Below, piece by piece: positions 35,802 through 44,361 of a DNA stretch of 64,000 bases (positions are counted from its first letter, which is position 1; each line of letters starts with the position of its first letter). This stretch comes from G965202665 sp965243835. GTDB lineage: Bacteria > Actinomycetota > Acidimicrobiia > Spongiisociales > Spongiisociaceae. A program made the translations under genes and the position numbers. The stretch lies in the NCBI GenBank assembly GCA_965243835.1, contig OZ251578.1, forward strand, positions 124,001 through 188,000, written 5' to 3'. Below the pieces are notes generated by a model that did not search any database, was not told the origin of the DNA, and saw only the letters and a program-made list of their open reading frames with translations.

Positions 35802-37430
35802 ATGGCTGATCCGGATCGGGAGGTGCGGGAGCTGGGCGGCGAGTTTTGGGAATGGCGGATCGATTCCGCATTTCGCAGCGCCGATGATATTCCCCGGATG
35901 GATCATCCCCCGGATTGGATGCCCCGCTTCGACCGGGCGTCGGCGGCGGAGCGATTGCGGCGGGCGGAGAACTTTTTGCGGAGGTGGCGCGACTTGGACG
36001 TTGCCGACGCCCCGGTTGCCGCGCAGGTGGATTACCGGCTGGTCGGGTCGGCCATTCACAGGGTGGATTGGGAAGTGGGGATATTGCGGGGTTGGGAGCG
36101 GGACGCGGTTATGCAGATGCATCAAGCCCTGGGGCCGGCCTATGACTTGATGTTGCCCCCCCCGCCCTTCGACCGGGACCGGCAAGAGGGGATTCTGCAC
36201 CGTTTGGGTTATGTGGGTTCGCAGTTGGAAACAGCCCGGGAGAACCTGACGCGGGCGGGCGTCCGGGATATGGCGGAGGCGGCGGTGCGGCTTTTGCGGA
36301 ACATCGACTCCGACCTGCCCCGGGCCCTGGAAAGCCTGTCCGGGTTCTTCGCCCCCGCCACCCGCCCGGAGTTGGCCGCCCGGGGGGAGGCCGCCGCCCG
36401 GGAGTTGACCGGATTCCGGGAGTGGCTGTCCGGGTTTTTGCCGGGGATGCCCCCCGTCCACCCGGTGGGCCGGGAGGCGTTTGTTTGGTATCTGCGCAAC
36501 GTCGCCCTTCTGCCCTATTCGCCGGAGGCGCTCATGGAGGACGCATACCGGGAGTTGGATCGGGCGGCGGCGTGGGAGGAGGTGACGGCCAACCGCAACC
36601 GGTTGCGGGAAGGGCCGGTGCGCGCTTCCTCCGCCGCCGAGCAGGTGGAAACGCAGATTCGCAACGAGCGGGAGGTGCGGGATTTCTGCGAGCGGCACAA
36701 CCTGCTTTCCGCGCCGCAGGACAGGGGGCGGTATCTAACGGCGGTGATGCCGCCCTATGTGGAAAGGTTGCGCTGGCTGGGGGTGTTCAACGACTTGACC
36801 TCCGACCTGCGCCTGGACCAGGACGGCGTTTCCTACACCATTTCCCCGGAGGGCGACCTGCAGTACTTCGCCTACGCCAACGCCCACGACCCCCGTCTGG
36901 GGATCGTGCACGAAGGGGCCCACTACCGGCAGTTGACCGCCTCCTGGGCGCATCCCGACCCGCTCCGGCGCCGTTACTACGATTCCATCCCCAACGAGGG
37001 GATCGCTTTTTACAACGAAGAGTTGATGTTGCACGCCGGCCTGTTCGAGGACTCTCCCTTCTCCGAGCAGACGATTCACAACATGAACCGGTTGCGGTGC
37101 CTGCGCACCATCGTGGACATAGGACTGGTGACGGGCAAGATGACCCCGGCCGAGGCGGCGCGCCAGTTCGTGGAGAAGATTCCCATCGATGAGCAGACCG
37201 CCTTGGAGGAGACCGCCCTGTACGCGGCCAGCCCGGGCCTGGCGATGAGCTACCTGGTCGGCAAACTGGAGATTTTGCGCCTGCTCCACGACGCCAAGCA
37301 GAAGCAGGGGAAAGATTTCTCCTTGCGGGCCTTTCACGATTTCCTGTGGCGGAACGGCAACGTCCCGCTGTCCCTGCTCCGCTGGGAGCTGTTAAACGAC
37401 CAAAGCGACATCCTGGCCATAGACCAATAG
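35802..37430 (+). CDS. DUF885 family putative zinc peptidase
   Basis: 542 residues; ATG at 35802 chosen because GGAGG lies seven bases upstream, 22 bp after hyuB. It is a DUF885-type protein: helical throughout, with the HEGAH motif (in GIVHEGAHYRQ) matching the HExxH zinc site and a downstream PNEGIAFYNEE glutamate-containing helix that probably supplies the third ligand. Family members are thought to be metallopeptidases or carboxypeptidase-like hydrolases. There is no signal peptide, so it acts in the cytoplasm, possibly on peptides or N-acyl amino acids linked to the hydantoinase substrates. Confidence 0.85.
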   Translation: MADPDREVRELGGEFWEWRIDSAFRSADDIPRMDHPPDWMPRFDRASAAERLRRAENFLRRWRDLDVADAPVAAQVDYRLVGSAIHRVDWEVGILRGWERDAVMQMHQALGPAYDLMLPPPPFDRDRQEGILHRLGYVGSQLETARENLTRAGVRDMAEAAVRLLRNIDSDLPRALESLSGFFAPATRPELAARGEAAARELTGFREWLSGFLPGMPPVHPVGREAFVWYLRNVALLPYSPEALMEDAYRELDRAAAWEEVTANRNRLREGPVRASSAAEQVETQIRNEREVRDFCERHNLLSAPQDRGRYLTAVMPPYVERLRWLGVFNDLTSDLRLDQDGVSYTISPEGDLQYFAYANAHDPRLGIVHEGAHYRQLTASWAHPDPLRRRYYDSIPNEGIAFYNEELMLHAGLFEDSPFSEQTIHNMNRLRCLRTIVDIGLVTGKMTPAEAARQFVEKIPIDEQTALEETALYAASPGLAMSYLVGKLEILRLLHDAKQKQGKDFSLRAFHDFLWRNGNVPLSLLRWELLNDQSDILAIDQ

Positions 37431-37465
37431 CCCACCACCGGGCATATTCCGAATAGTCGCAACCC

Positions 37466-37481
37466 GCCCGTCTTTCCGGGC
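37466..37481 (+). terminator. Possible terminator after DUF885 gene
   Basis: GCCCG-TCTTTC-CGGGC hairpin followed by CATTTT, about 36 bp after the stop. A weak but reasonable rho-independent signal. Confidence 0.35.
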
Positions 37482-37582
37482 AGCCATTTTCCGGCAGGCG
37501 AGCCGGGCGGCTATTTGGCGCCGGACCCTGTTATTGTTTGGTATTCGGGGACGACCTGGACCCAGATGGGAGAAGATAAAGA

Positions 37583-38666
37583 ATGCCACGCCCCAAGCGG
37601 AAAGAACTCGCCGACTTCATCAAGACGCTCCAAGGAGCGCCCGTACCGGAAAATGAGACCGCCGTCGAGTACAAGGTGGCCGGTCCGGTACTGGAGCTCT
37701 TGGGTTGGGACGTTTACAGCAACCTGCAGTGGCGACGGCAGATCGGGTCGCGTCGCACCGCCGGGGGTGGTGGACGTGGCATTGCTGGACGAAGAAGGCG
37801 CTCCGCAGGCGCTCATCGAAGCCAAAGCCCCTGATGAGTCTTTGGATAAACACCTGGATCAGCTGTTGAAATACGCTTTTCATGAGACCGCCCAAATATG
37901 CGTGCTGACCAACGGGATGGAGTGGTGGTTTTATCTTCCCCGGGCGGCGGGGGAGGCGCGGGAGCGCCGGTTTGCGCAAGTCGACTTTCGGGCCGATATC
38001 GGAGAGGCCGTGGATCGGATGGTGCGCTTTTTGGCCGCGGACCGGGTGTTGTCCGGAAAGGCGGCGGAGAATGCCGCCACGGAACTTCAAAAAGTGTTGG
38101 CCCGGCGCAAAGCGACGAATGCGTTGCCCGAAGTATGGCGGAGGATGCGGGAGGAGCCCGACCGGGCGCTGGTGCGCCTGGTAACGTCCCGCGTGGAAAA
38201 TGAAATCGGACATTCCCCCGACCCGTCCGATGTGGCCGACCTGCTCCTGGCGGCGCAGGCTCCCCTGTCCGGCGTGGCGGTGTATCCCAAAGCCCAGGGC
38301 AAAGACGACAGGCCCGAAAAGAAAAAACGCAAAACTTTAAGCAAGCCCCAAACAATGATCGACGACGCGGGACAGGAGACGGAAATCGATTCTTGGCAGG
38401 GGGCGATGGCGGAAGTCGTGGGCATCCTGGCCCGCGCTCATCCCGGGCAAGGGACCGTTTGGGCCGGATTCGGATTCTGCGGCTCGGAGCCCTACAAGCA
38501 TGGGCGGAGCCCCGCCATACCCGGCATCGGCCTCTTCGCTGATACGCATGGGTCGTCTCCGAAGATACGCGCCCGGTGCGTTGAGATGATTACCGCCTTT
38601 GGACGCAACCCCGCCCAGTGGAGAGTCCGACTGAAAGACGGGACCGAAGTCAACCTGGCGGATTAG
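37583..38666 (+). pseudogene. HsdR N-terminal-like nuclease-domain gene with frameshift
   Basis: ATG at 37583 behind GGGAGAAG opens MPRPKRKELADFIKTLQG and reads to DVYSNLQWRRQIGSRR. The conserved continuation (VVDVALLDEEGAPQALIEAK, the restriction-endonuclease-like DxxxxExK core) is in the next frame. Dropping one G from the G5 run at 37763-37767 joins them as TAGVVDVALLDEEG. The rest runs to 38666, about 360 residues in total, with LTNGMEWWFYLP and a C-terminal domain of unknown type. The family resembles type I restriction HsdR N-terminal or stand-alone HSDR_N proteins. No helicase, HsdM or HsdS is nearby. The frameshift may be real or an assembly error; a 37-kb accessory patch makes decay plausible. 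Confidence 0.7.
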
Positions 38667-38885
38667 TTGCAGACGGCGGTTCGTCCGCCCGCCGTTCATG
38701 CCGGGCGGCCTGCCTGCGGCAGGTTCGTCCGGTCGGATTACCGGTTCGCCGTCGCCGAACTATCCCGTCGCATGGCCGACTTGCTAACGGCGGTTGTTCG
38801 GGACCGCCAACCGGATTTCGTATTGGCGGAGGGGCGTGCCATAATTCGGCGTGTAGGAATAGGCTATGGGGAGGAGCAACCCGTC

Positions 38886-39059
38886 GTGACGAATAACCCG
38901 TCAGTGTCAGATAGCCGACCGGAACGGGAAACCCGTCGGGCGGACCGGGAGATCTATGTCCGCATGGACCCGGATATTATCCGGGCGGCCGAAGCCGCCG
39001 AACGGATAATTGCTAACCAGGACGCTATTATCCGCCGTTCCGTCCGGTCGGAGCGATGA
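38886..39059 (+). CDS. Small charged protein (57 aa), unknown
   Basis: GTG at 38886 chosen because GGGGAGGAG lies nine bases upstream. An ATG at 38773 in frame would give 95 residues but has no ribosome site. The sequence is Arg/Glu rich with REIYVRMDPDIIRAAEAAE and may be helical; the E-I-Y-V-R-M-D-P piece is vaguely like small ribbon-helix-helix proteins, not enough to call. The stop overlaps the next ATG by four bases (ATGA). Confidence 0.4.
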   Translation: MTNNPSVSDSRPERETRRADREIYVRMDPDIIRAAEAAERIIANQDAIIRRSVRSER

Positions 39060-39253
39060 ACGATACCCCGACCAATATTCGGAATTTTCGTAACGATATT
39101 TGGGTATTCGGTGAGTTGATTAGATGGGCGGCGGCGGTTATTATCCTACCGAAAGCGGTGGCTATAATGGGACGAATAGCGTCCGAATGCCGGAAGACAT
39201 TATACGGCTATCTAATAAACCTTATCCCGGTGTGGAATACCAGAATAAAGTAA
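39056..39253 (+). CDS. Small protein with hydrophobic stretch (65 aa), unknown
   Basis: ATG at 39056 overlaps the previous stop (ATGA), suggesting coupling. A moderately hydrophobic centre (AAAVIILPKAVAIMG) could be a membrane segment. A competing frame runs from about 39124 to 39327. Without relatives I cannot decide which is translated; the overlap favours this one. Confidence 0.3.
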   Translation: MNDTPTNIRNFRNDIWVFGELIRWAAAVIILPKAVAIMGRIASECRKTLYGYLINLIPVWNTRIK

Positions 39254-39323
39254 TACGGTTGGCTTCGGCGGTGAACTGTTTTGTTCAGTTGGCGGACGGC
39301 GTTGCGGCCTGTCGGATACCGGA

Positions 39324-39731
39324 TTAGCCGGGCGGGTCGTCCGTTTCCTCGAGCCGTTGTCCGATTTCGTATAGGTCGTAGGCCAGTTTATTCATGCCGT
39401 TTTCCAACCGGGCGATGCGGAAATCTATTTCTACCTGTTCGGTCATCGCCGTCGCTAGTTCGTTATATATCCCCCGCCGTCCGTAGGCTACCCGTTCCCG
39501 GTCGGATAACACCCATCCCCATTCGGCGATAGTCCCCCCGTTTTGGGGTTTCCGTATTTCATCCCATTCGGCGGTTATTCGTTTCCAGTTCCGTTCCGCC
39601 GACGCTACCCGATATTTTACAGTGTCGGCGGAAACCCTAGTGTCGCGGTATTCCGCTTGTTGTTGTTCTAACTCGGCCAGCAACCGGGTCCATTCGTTCC
39701 GCAGATCCCGTCGGTCGGACGGGTAGGTCAT
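39324..39731 (-). CDS. Insert module protein b, copy 2 (135 aa)
   Basis: ATG at 39731 overlaps the upstream stop by four bases (ATGA on the minus strand). Charged and helical, paralogous to the 132-aa protein at 21036 (shared DLRNEW-like start, AxAExxW, TAEWDEIR, AMTEQVEIDFRIARL, LAYDLYEI). No membrane segment, no recognised domain. The same two-gene order at both loci makes a joint function likely. Confidence 0.65.
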   Translation of the reverse strand: MTYPSDRRDLRNEWTRLLAELEQQQAEYRDTRVSADTVKYRVASAERNWKRITAEWDEIRKPQNGGTIAEWGWVLSDRERVAYGRRGIYNELATAMTEQVEIDFRIARLENGMNKLAYDLYEIGQRLEETDDPPG

Positions 39732-39958
39732 CGGCGGACGGTCCCCGCCGATTGGCCGTAGTTCCGGACGATGGCCTTTAGATGGTCGGCCCGGCGGCGG
39801 GATAGTTCGGCGGCGACGGGCAGGTCGGCATCGTCCAGGTCTTTCGCCTCGCGGTAAAACCGGTCGGCTTCGGCGGTGAAATGTTCGTTCAGGCGGCGGA
39901 CGGCGTTGCGGTCGTTCCCGCCGCCGGTCGGGTCGGCGGGTCGGGTTAGGGTATCCAT
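39728..39958 (-). CDS. Insert module protein a, copy 2 (76 aa)
   Basis: ATG at 39958 behind AAGGGGAGCAACC. Its core, FTAEADRFYREAKDLDDADL then PVAAELSRRRADH and IVR, matches the 86-aa protein at 21441. Promoter TATAAT lies about 56 bp upstream. Acidic-basic mixed helix, probably cytoplasmic; function unknown. Confidence 0.65.
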   Translation of the reverse strand: MDTLTRPADPTGGGNDRNAVRRLNEHFTAEADRFYREAKDLDDADLPVAAELSRRRADHLKAIVRNYGQSAGTVRR

Positions 39959-40013
39959 TTGGTTGCTCCCCTTTCGGTCGTTCCCGTTCGATCGTTCCCA
40001 AACGGGCCAGCTG

Positions 40014-40019
40014 ATTATA
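40014..40019 (-). promoter_or_regulatory. Promoter -10 of insert module copy 2
   Basis: A perfect TATAAT on the minus strand in an AT-rich patch (GTATATACAATATAATC), 56 bp before the ATG at 39958. The -35 is weak. Confidence 0.55.
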
Positions 40020-40101
40020 TTGTATATACGGTTTGGGACTGGTATAGCCAACGGGGCCGTTCCGGCCCTACCGGTAGCCTAAACGGTAGGTAAAAGAGCG
40101 G

Positions 40102-40139
40102 CCCCCGGCAGGCGAGTGCTAGGTGCAGCACCTGGGGGG
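40102..40139 (-). terminator. Terminator of the ATP-NAD-kinase-like gene
   Basis: An imperfect stem (CCCCC/GGGGG, AGG/CCT, GTGCT/AGCAC around a small loop) followed on the minus strand by CGCTCTTTTA. It lies 22 bp past the stop at 40161. Confidence 0.55.
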
Positions 40140-40160
40140 AAATTGCCATCTGATTGTTCG

Positions 40161-41267
40161 TCATACCACTTTCATGATCATACGGCGGCCGGGGGCGGTG
40201 CGCACCCGCCGGTAGCCGAGCAGGGCCGGGTCGGGTTCCTCCGTTCCCAGGTCCGTCCGTAACACGGGCGGGTCCAGGAGGCGGAGTTTCTCCTCGCCGG
40301 CCAGGATCAGCACGTTGCTTTCCCCCACCCGCCTGATCACCTCCGGGCTGATTTGCTGGTTGCCCCGTCCCAGCAGGAAACCTTGGCCTCCGATCACCCC
40401 CAGCACGATGGCCGCCTCCCGCCCCGGCGTCAACAGTTCCAGCAAACGGGCCGCGGAGGCGTCGCCCGCTACCAGCCGTCCGTTCTGCACCGCATCCACT
40501 CCCGAAATCGTCCCCGCGCCTAGGTGGTTCTTGATTCTGCCCACGGTGGTTCCCGGCCCCAGGATGTACAGGCGGCCCGCCTCCATTTCCCGGGCTATCT
40601 CCGCGCACAGCAGGTCCAGGTCGCCCTCGTCCGCCGCCGACATCGCCGCCTTGCCGGACTGCAGGAGCCCCCTCGCGTAGGGAACCCGGGCCGTCAGAAA
40701 ACTTTCCACCCCGCCGCTCCCCGGCGCCGCGTCCAGCACTTCCCGGGCCCGCAACGGGGTCCGCTCCGGATCCAGCAGGAACCGGGCCGCCGTCTCGCCC
40801 GCCGCCTCCGGGGTGGCCCCGAACACCGCGGAATGCATTTTCACCCCGGTGGGAATTCCCAACAGGGGCGTTCCTTCCCCGACCGCGGCCGCGATATCGC
40901 GGGCGGTTCCGTCACCACCGGCGAAGAGTATCAAATCCGCTTCCGCGTCCCGCATGGCCCGCGCCGCCGCTTGCGTGTCGGCCCGGGTGGTGGGGGACGC
41001 CGGGACTTCCCCGACCGTCGTCGCCTCCCGCCCCAGGGAGCGGACCGCGTCCGCTCCCATCTCCCCGGCGGCCGCCCATATTCTCAGTTGCGGAGCGGGA
41101 ACGGCGGACAATTTACGCAATCCCCGCGCCGCCCGTTGGGGGGCGATGGGGACCGCTCCCCGGGCCAGCGCCCGCCGATGGCGATCCCCGTCGGTTCCGT
41201 GCAGTCCGACCGCGCCGCCCATGCCCGCGATCGGGTTGATGATCACCCCCAGTTTCCTCTGGCCCAT
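40161..41267 (-). CDS. ATP-NAD kinase family (AcoX-like) protein
   Basis: 368 residues from ATG at 41267. The NAD-kinase fold is shown by INPIAGMGG at the N-terminus, the FAGGDGTARD nucleotide motif (residues about 128-138), the LGIPTGVKMHS segment and later VGRIKNHLGAGT. Length and the KMHSAVF stretch fit the AcoX/ATP-NAD kinase-like subgroup rather than the classic NadK of about 300 residues, so the phosphoryl acceptor may not be NAD. It stands alone on the minus strand, divergent from the glycine decarboxylase genes. Confidence 0.8.
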   Translation of the reverse strand: MGQRKLGVIINPIAGMGGAVGLHGTDGDRHRRALARGAVPIAPQRAARGLRKLSAVPAPQLRIWAAAGEMGADAVRSLGREATTVGEVPASPTTRADTQAAARAMRDAEADLILFAGGDGTARDIAAAVGEGTPLLGIPTGVKMHSAVFGATPEAAGETAARFLLDPERTPLRAREVLDAAPGSGGVESFLTARVPYARGLLQSGKAAMSAADEGDLDLLCAEIAREMEAGRLYILGPGTTVGRIKNHLGAGTISGVDAVQNGRLVAGDASAARLLELLTPGREAAIVLGVIGGQGFLLGRGNQQISPEVIRRVGESNVLILAGEEKLRLLDPPVLRTDLGTEEPDPALLGYRRVRTAPGRRMIMKVV

Positions 41268-41408
41268 GCCGTCAGGTTAATCCGGTTCGCCCCGCCCGCC
41301 GCCCGGCCTTTGACATTCAAATTGCCCCACACGGCCCCGCGCCGGCGCCGGACGCTGTACGATGTGGGCGGCGACCCCGCATCCCGCCCGGCGGCGGCAA
41401 GGAGGACG

Positions 41409-42806
41409 ATGAGCAAAGCCCACCCCTATATGGCCAACTCCGCCGCGCAGGCCAAGCGCCGCATGTTGGAGGCGGTGGGGGCCTCCGATGTAGAGCAACT
41501 GTTCGAGCAGATCCCCGCCGACCATCTCACTTCCCGGGATTTCGGGTTGCCCGCCCCCCTGGTCTCCGAAGTGGAGCTGAACCGCCATATGAGCGATCTG
41601 CTCGGCCGCAACCGGACCTGCGAAGACCATCTCAACTTTCTGGGGGCGGGCGTCTGGAACCATTACGTGCCCGCCGTGTGCGATGAGATCTGGACCCGCA
41701 GCGAGTTCCTAACCTCCGTGTGGGGCACCCCCTCCTCCGACCTGGGCCGCAACCAGGCCTGGTTCGAGTTCGCCAGCCAGCTGGGGGAGTTGCTGGGAAT
41801 GGAGTTCGTCGGGCTTCCCGTCTACAGCTGGGGGGCGGCGGCGGGGCACGCCCTGCGCATGGCGGCCCGCATCACCGGCCGCAACCGGGTACTGGTCCCC
41901 GACCTGTGGGACCCCCGGCGCCGGTCGGTGGTCCGCGCCTACGGCGGCTTCCCGGAGTTGCCGGGCCATCTGGAGTTGGTCCCGGTGGCCTCCGACTGGG
42001 CCGACGGCCGCCTGGACCTGGCCGATTTGGAGCGGAAACTGGACGAGACCGTAGCCGCCGTCTATTTTGAAAACCCCTCCTGCTTGGGCGTGATCGAAGA
42101 TCAGGCGGCCGCCATCGCCGGCGCGGCCCGCCGGGCCGGGGCGGAAACCGTAGTTGGGGCGGACCCGGCCTCGCTGGGGGTTTTGGCCCCGCCCGCCGAC
42201 TACGGGGCCGACATCGCCATCGGATCCACCCAGCCGCTCGGCGTCCGCATGAACGGGGGCGGCGGAGTGGGCGGTTTCATCGCCACCCGGGACGAGGAGC
42301 GCTACGCCCGCCAGTACCCGACCTTGCAGGTCAGCGTCACCGACACCGTCGTTCCGGGGGAGCGGGGTTTCGGACTGGCCCTTTTTTCCCAGAGTTCCTA
42401 CGGGTCCCGGGAGGCGGGCAAAGACTGGACCGGCAACTCGGTTTACCTGTGGACGATCGCCAACGCGGTGTATATGTCGCTCTTGGGCCGGGAAGGATTC
42501 CGGGAGCTGGGCCGCGCCATCTTGCAACGCAGCCATTACGCGGCCCGTCTCCTGGACGAACTCCCCGGCGTTTCCGTCCGGTGGCCATCCGGTTTCTTCA
42601 AGGAGTTAGTGGTCGGTTTCGATGAAAGCGGCCGTTCCGTCGCGGAAATAAACCGGGCCTTGCTCCGCCGCAAAATTTTCGGCGGCAAGGACCTGAGCGC
42701 CGACTTTCCCCGCCTCGGCCAAAGCGCCCTGTATTGCGTGACCGAAGTGCATGCCAAGGCCGACCTGGACCGTTTGGCCGAGGCCCTGGCGGAGGCGATC
42801 GGCTGA
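41409..42806 (+). CDS. gcvPA: Glycine dehydrogenase (decarboxylating) subunit 1
   Basis: 465 residues, ATG at 41409 directly behind AAGGAGG. Typical split P-protein subunit 1: NFLGAGVWNHYVPAVCDEI near the start, VWGTPSSDLGRNQAWFEF, GSTQPLGVRMNGGGG-type glycine loop. It pairs with subunit 2, which begins one base inside the stop (TGATG). Together they decarboxylate glycine onto the lipoyl H-protein. No gcvT, gcvH or lpd is in the window. The long gap between positions of usual PLP residues is normal because the PLP lysine is on subunit 2. Confidence 0.92.
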   Translation: MSKAHPYMANSAAQAKRRMLEAVGASDVEQLFEQIPADHLTSRDFGLPAPLVSEVELNRHMSDLLGRNRTCEDHLNFLGAGVWNHYVPAVCDEIWTRSEFLTSVWGTPSSDLGRNQAWFEFASQLGELLGMEFVGLPVYSWGAAAGHALRMAARITGRNRVLVPDLWDPRRRSVVRAYGGFPELPGHLELVPVASDWADGRLDLADLERKLDETVAAVYFENPSCLGVIEDQAAAIAGAARRAGAETVVGADPASLGVLAPPADYGADIAIGSTQPLGVRMNGGGGVGGFIATRDEERYARQYPTLQVSVTDTVVPGERGFGLALFSQSSYGSREAGKDWTGNSVYLWTIANAVYMSLLGREGFRELGRAILQRSHYAARLLDELPGVSVRWPSGFFKELVVGFDESGRSVAEINRALLRRKIFGGKDLSADFPRLGQSALYCVTEVHAKADLDRLAEALAEAIG

Positions 42807-44356
42807 TGGCGCGGGACGGCCTGCGCCGCTACCACGCCGCGGTGTGGGACGAGCCGCTGGTGATGGAAATGGGGGCCCCGGGGCGCCGGGGGGTGATTTT
42901 CCCCGAGGCCGAGGCGGAAATTCGGGAAGCGGTCGGGGAGGCGGAGGACCTTATTCCGCCCGCCCTCCGCCGGGAGAGCCCCCCGGAGTTGCCGGAGCTG
43001 TCGGAGCCGGAGGTTCTGCGGCATTATCTGCACCTGTCCCAGCAGGTGCTGGGGATGATGGGGATCAGCCTGTTCGGAACCTGCACCATGAAATACAACC
43101 CCCGGGCGGCGGAGGCCGTCGCCCGCCGGCCGTGGGTGGCGGACACCCATCCCGACCAGGACCCCGCCACCTTGCAAGGCACCCTGGCGGTCGTCCACGG
43201 GTTGGACATGATGATGCGGGATTTGACGGGGATGGACCAGTTCGTGTTCCAGCCGGGCGGGGGGGCGGACGCCGCCTTTTTGCACGCAACGGTTACCCGG
43301 GCCTACCACCGGGCCCGCGGGCAACTGGAGCAGAGAACGGAGATCATCACCACCGCCCAGGCCCATCCCTGCAATCCGGCCACCGCCGCCGCCGCCGGGT
43401 TCGAGGTGATCACCCTGCCGTTGGAGGAAGAGGGCTACGCCTCGGTGGAGGCTCTGCGGGCGGCGACTTCGGAGAAGACCGCGGCCCTCATGGTCAACAA
43501 CCCGGACGACATCGGCGTCTACAACCCGCATATCCGGGAGTGGGTGGAGACGGTGCACCGGGCGGGGGGGCTGTGTTTCTACGATCACGCCAATTTCAAC
43601 GGGGTGATGGGGCGCGTCCGGGCCGCGGAGCTGGGCTTCGACGCGTGCATGATGATGTTGCATAAAACCTTCGGAGCCCCCAAGGCGGGGGGCGGCCCGG
43701 CGGTGGGGGCCTATGGCTGCGTCTCCGGGTTGATCCCCTACCTGACTTCCCCGGTGGTGGAGCCGGGGGAGGACGGTTACCGGGTCCGCATTCCGGGGCC
43801 GGAGGCCCGCACCGGGGTCAGGGAGTTTCTGGGCAACATTCCGGTGATCGTCAAAGCCTATTCGTGGTTGCGGGCCATGGGGGCGGAGGGGGTGCGGGAG
43901 GCGGCTGATTTATCGCTGTTGGCCAACCAATACATGGAGAAGCGCCTGTTGGCCATTCCCGGCGTGTCCAAGGCCCTGCCCCATCTGACCAAGCGCCGGA
44001 TGGAGATGACCCGCTACAGCCTGGGGGAGCTGACCGAGGAAACCGGGGTCACCGTCCTCGACGTGCAGAACCGGATGACGGACTACGGGGTGGACGCTTT
44101 TTGGCTGAGTCATGAGCCGTGGTTCGTCCCCGAGCCGTTCACGCCCGAGGCGGGGGAGATGTGGCCGTTGGAGGACCTGGATTACTGGGTGGACGTCATC
44201 GCCCAAATTTGCGAAGAGGCCCGCACCGACCCGGAACTGGTGAAAACCGCCCCCCATAATCATCCCATCCACCGGGTGGCGGGAAGCAACCTGGACGACC
44301 CGGACGGCTGGGCCACTACTTGGCGGGCCTGGCGGCGCAAACACGGCCCGGACTGA
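42806..44356 (+). CDS. gcvPB: Glycine dehydrogenase (decarboxylating) subunit 2
   Basis: 516 residues, start overlapping the gcvPA stop (TGATG). Carries GTCTMKYNPRA, the FQPGGGADAAF segment and the PLP-lysine motif MMLHKTFGAPKAGGGPA (lysine of LHKTF). This is the catalytic half of the split P-protein. A 2Fe-2S/FAD dehydrogenase gene begins five bases after the stop, suggesting one transcript for glycine and amine oxidation. Confidence 0.92.
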   Translation: MARDGLRRYHAAVWDEPLVMEMGAPGRRGVIFPEAEAEIREAVGEAEDLIPPALRRESPPELPELSEPEVLRHYLHLSQQVLGMMGISLFGTCTMKYNPRAAEAVARRPWVADTHPDQDPATLQGTLAVVHGLDMMMRDLTGMDQFVFQPGGGADAAFLHATVTRAYHRARGQLEQRTEIITTAQAHPCNPATAAAAGFEVITLPLEEEGYASVEALRAATSEKTAALMVNNPDDIGVYNPHIREWVETVHRAGGLCFYDHANFNGVMGRVRAAELGFDACMMMLHKTFGAPKAGGGPAVGAYGCVSGLIPYLTSPVVEPGEDGYRVRIPGPEARTGVREFLGNIPVIVKAYSWLRAMGAEGVREAADLSLLANQYMEKRLLAIPGVSKALPHLTKRRMEMTRYSLGELTEETGVTVLDVQNRMTDYGVDAFWLSHEPWFVPEPFTPEAGEMWPLEDLDYWVDVIAQICEEARTDPELVKTAPHNHPIHRVAGSNLDDPDGWATTWRAWRRKHGPD

Positions 44357-44361
44357 CCCCG

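Noticed and set aside
39124..39327. 67-aa frame ending MPEDIIRLSNKP... region
   Set aside because: Overlaps the ATGA-coupled 65-aa frame, weak ribosome site; not enough to prefer, mentioned there as alternative.
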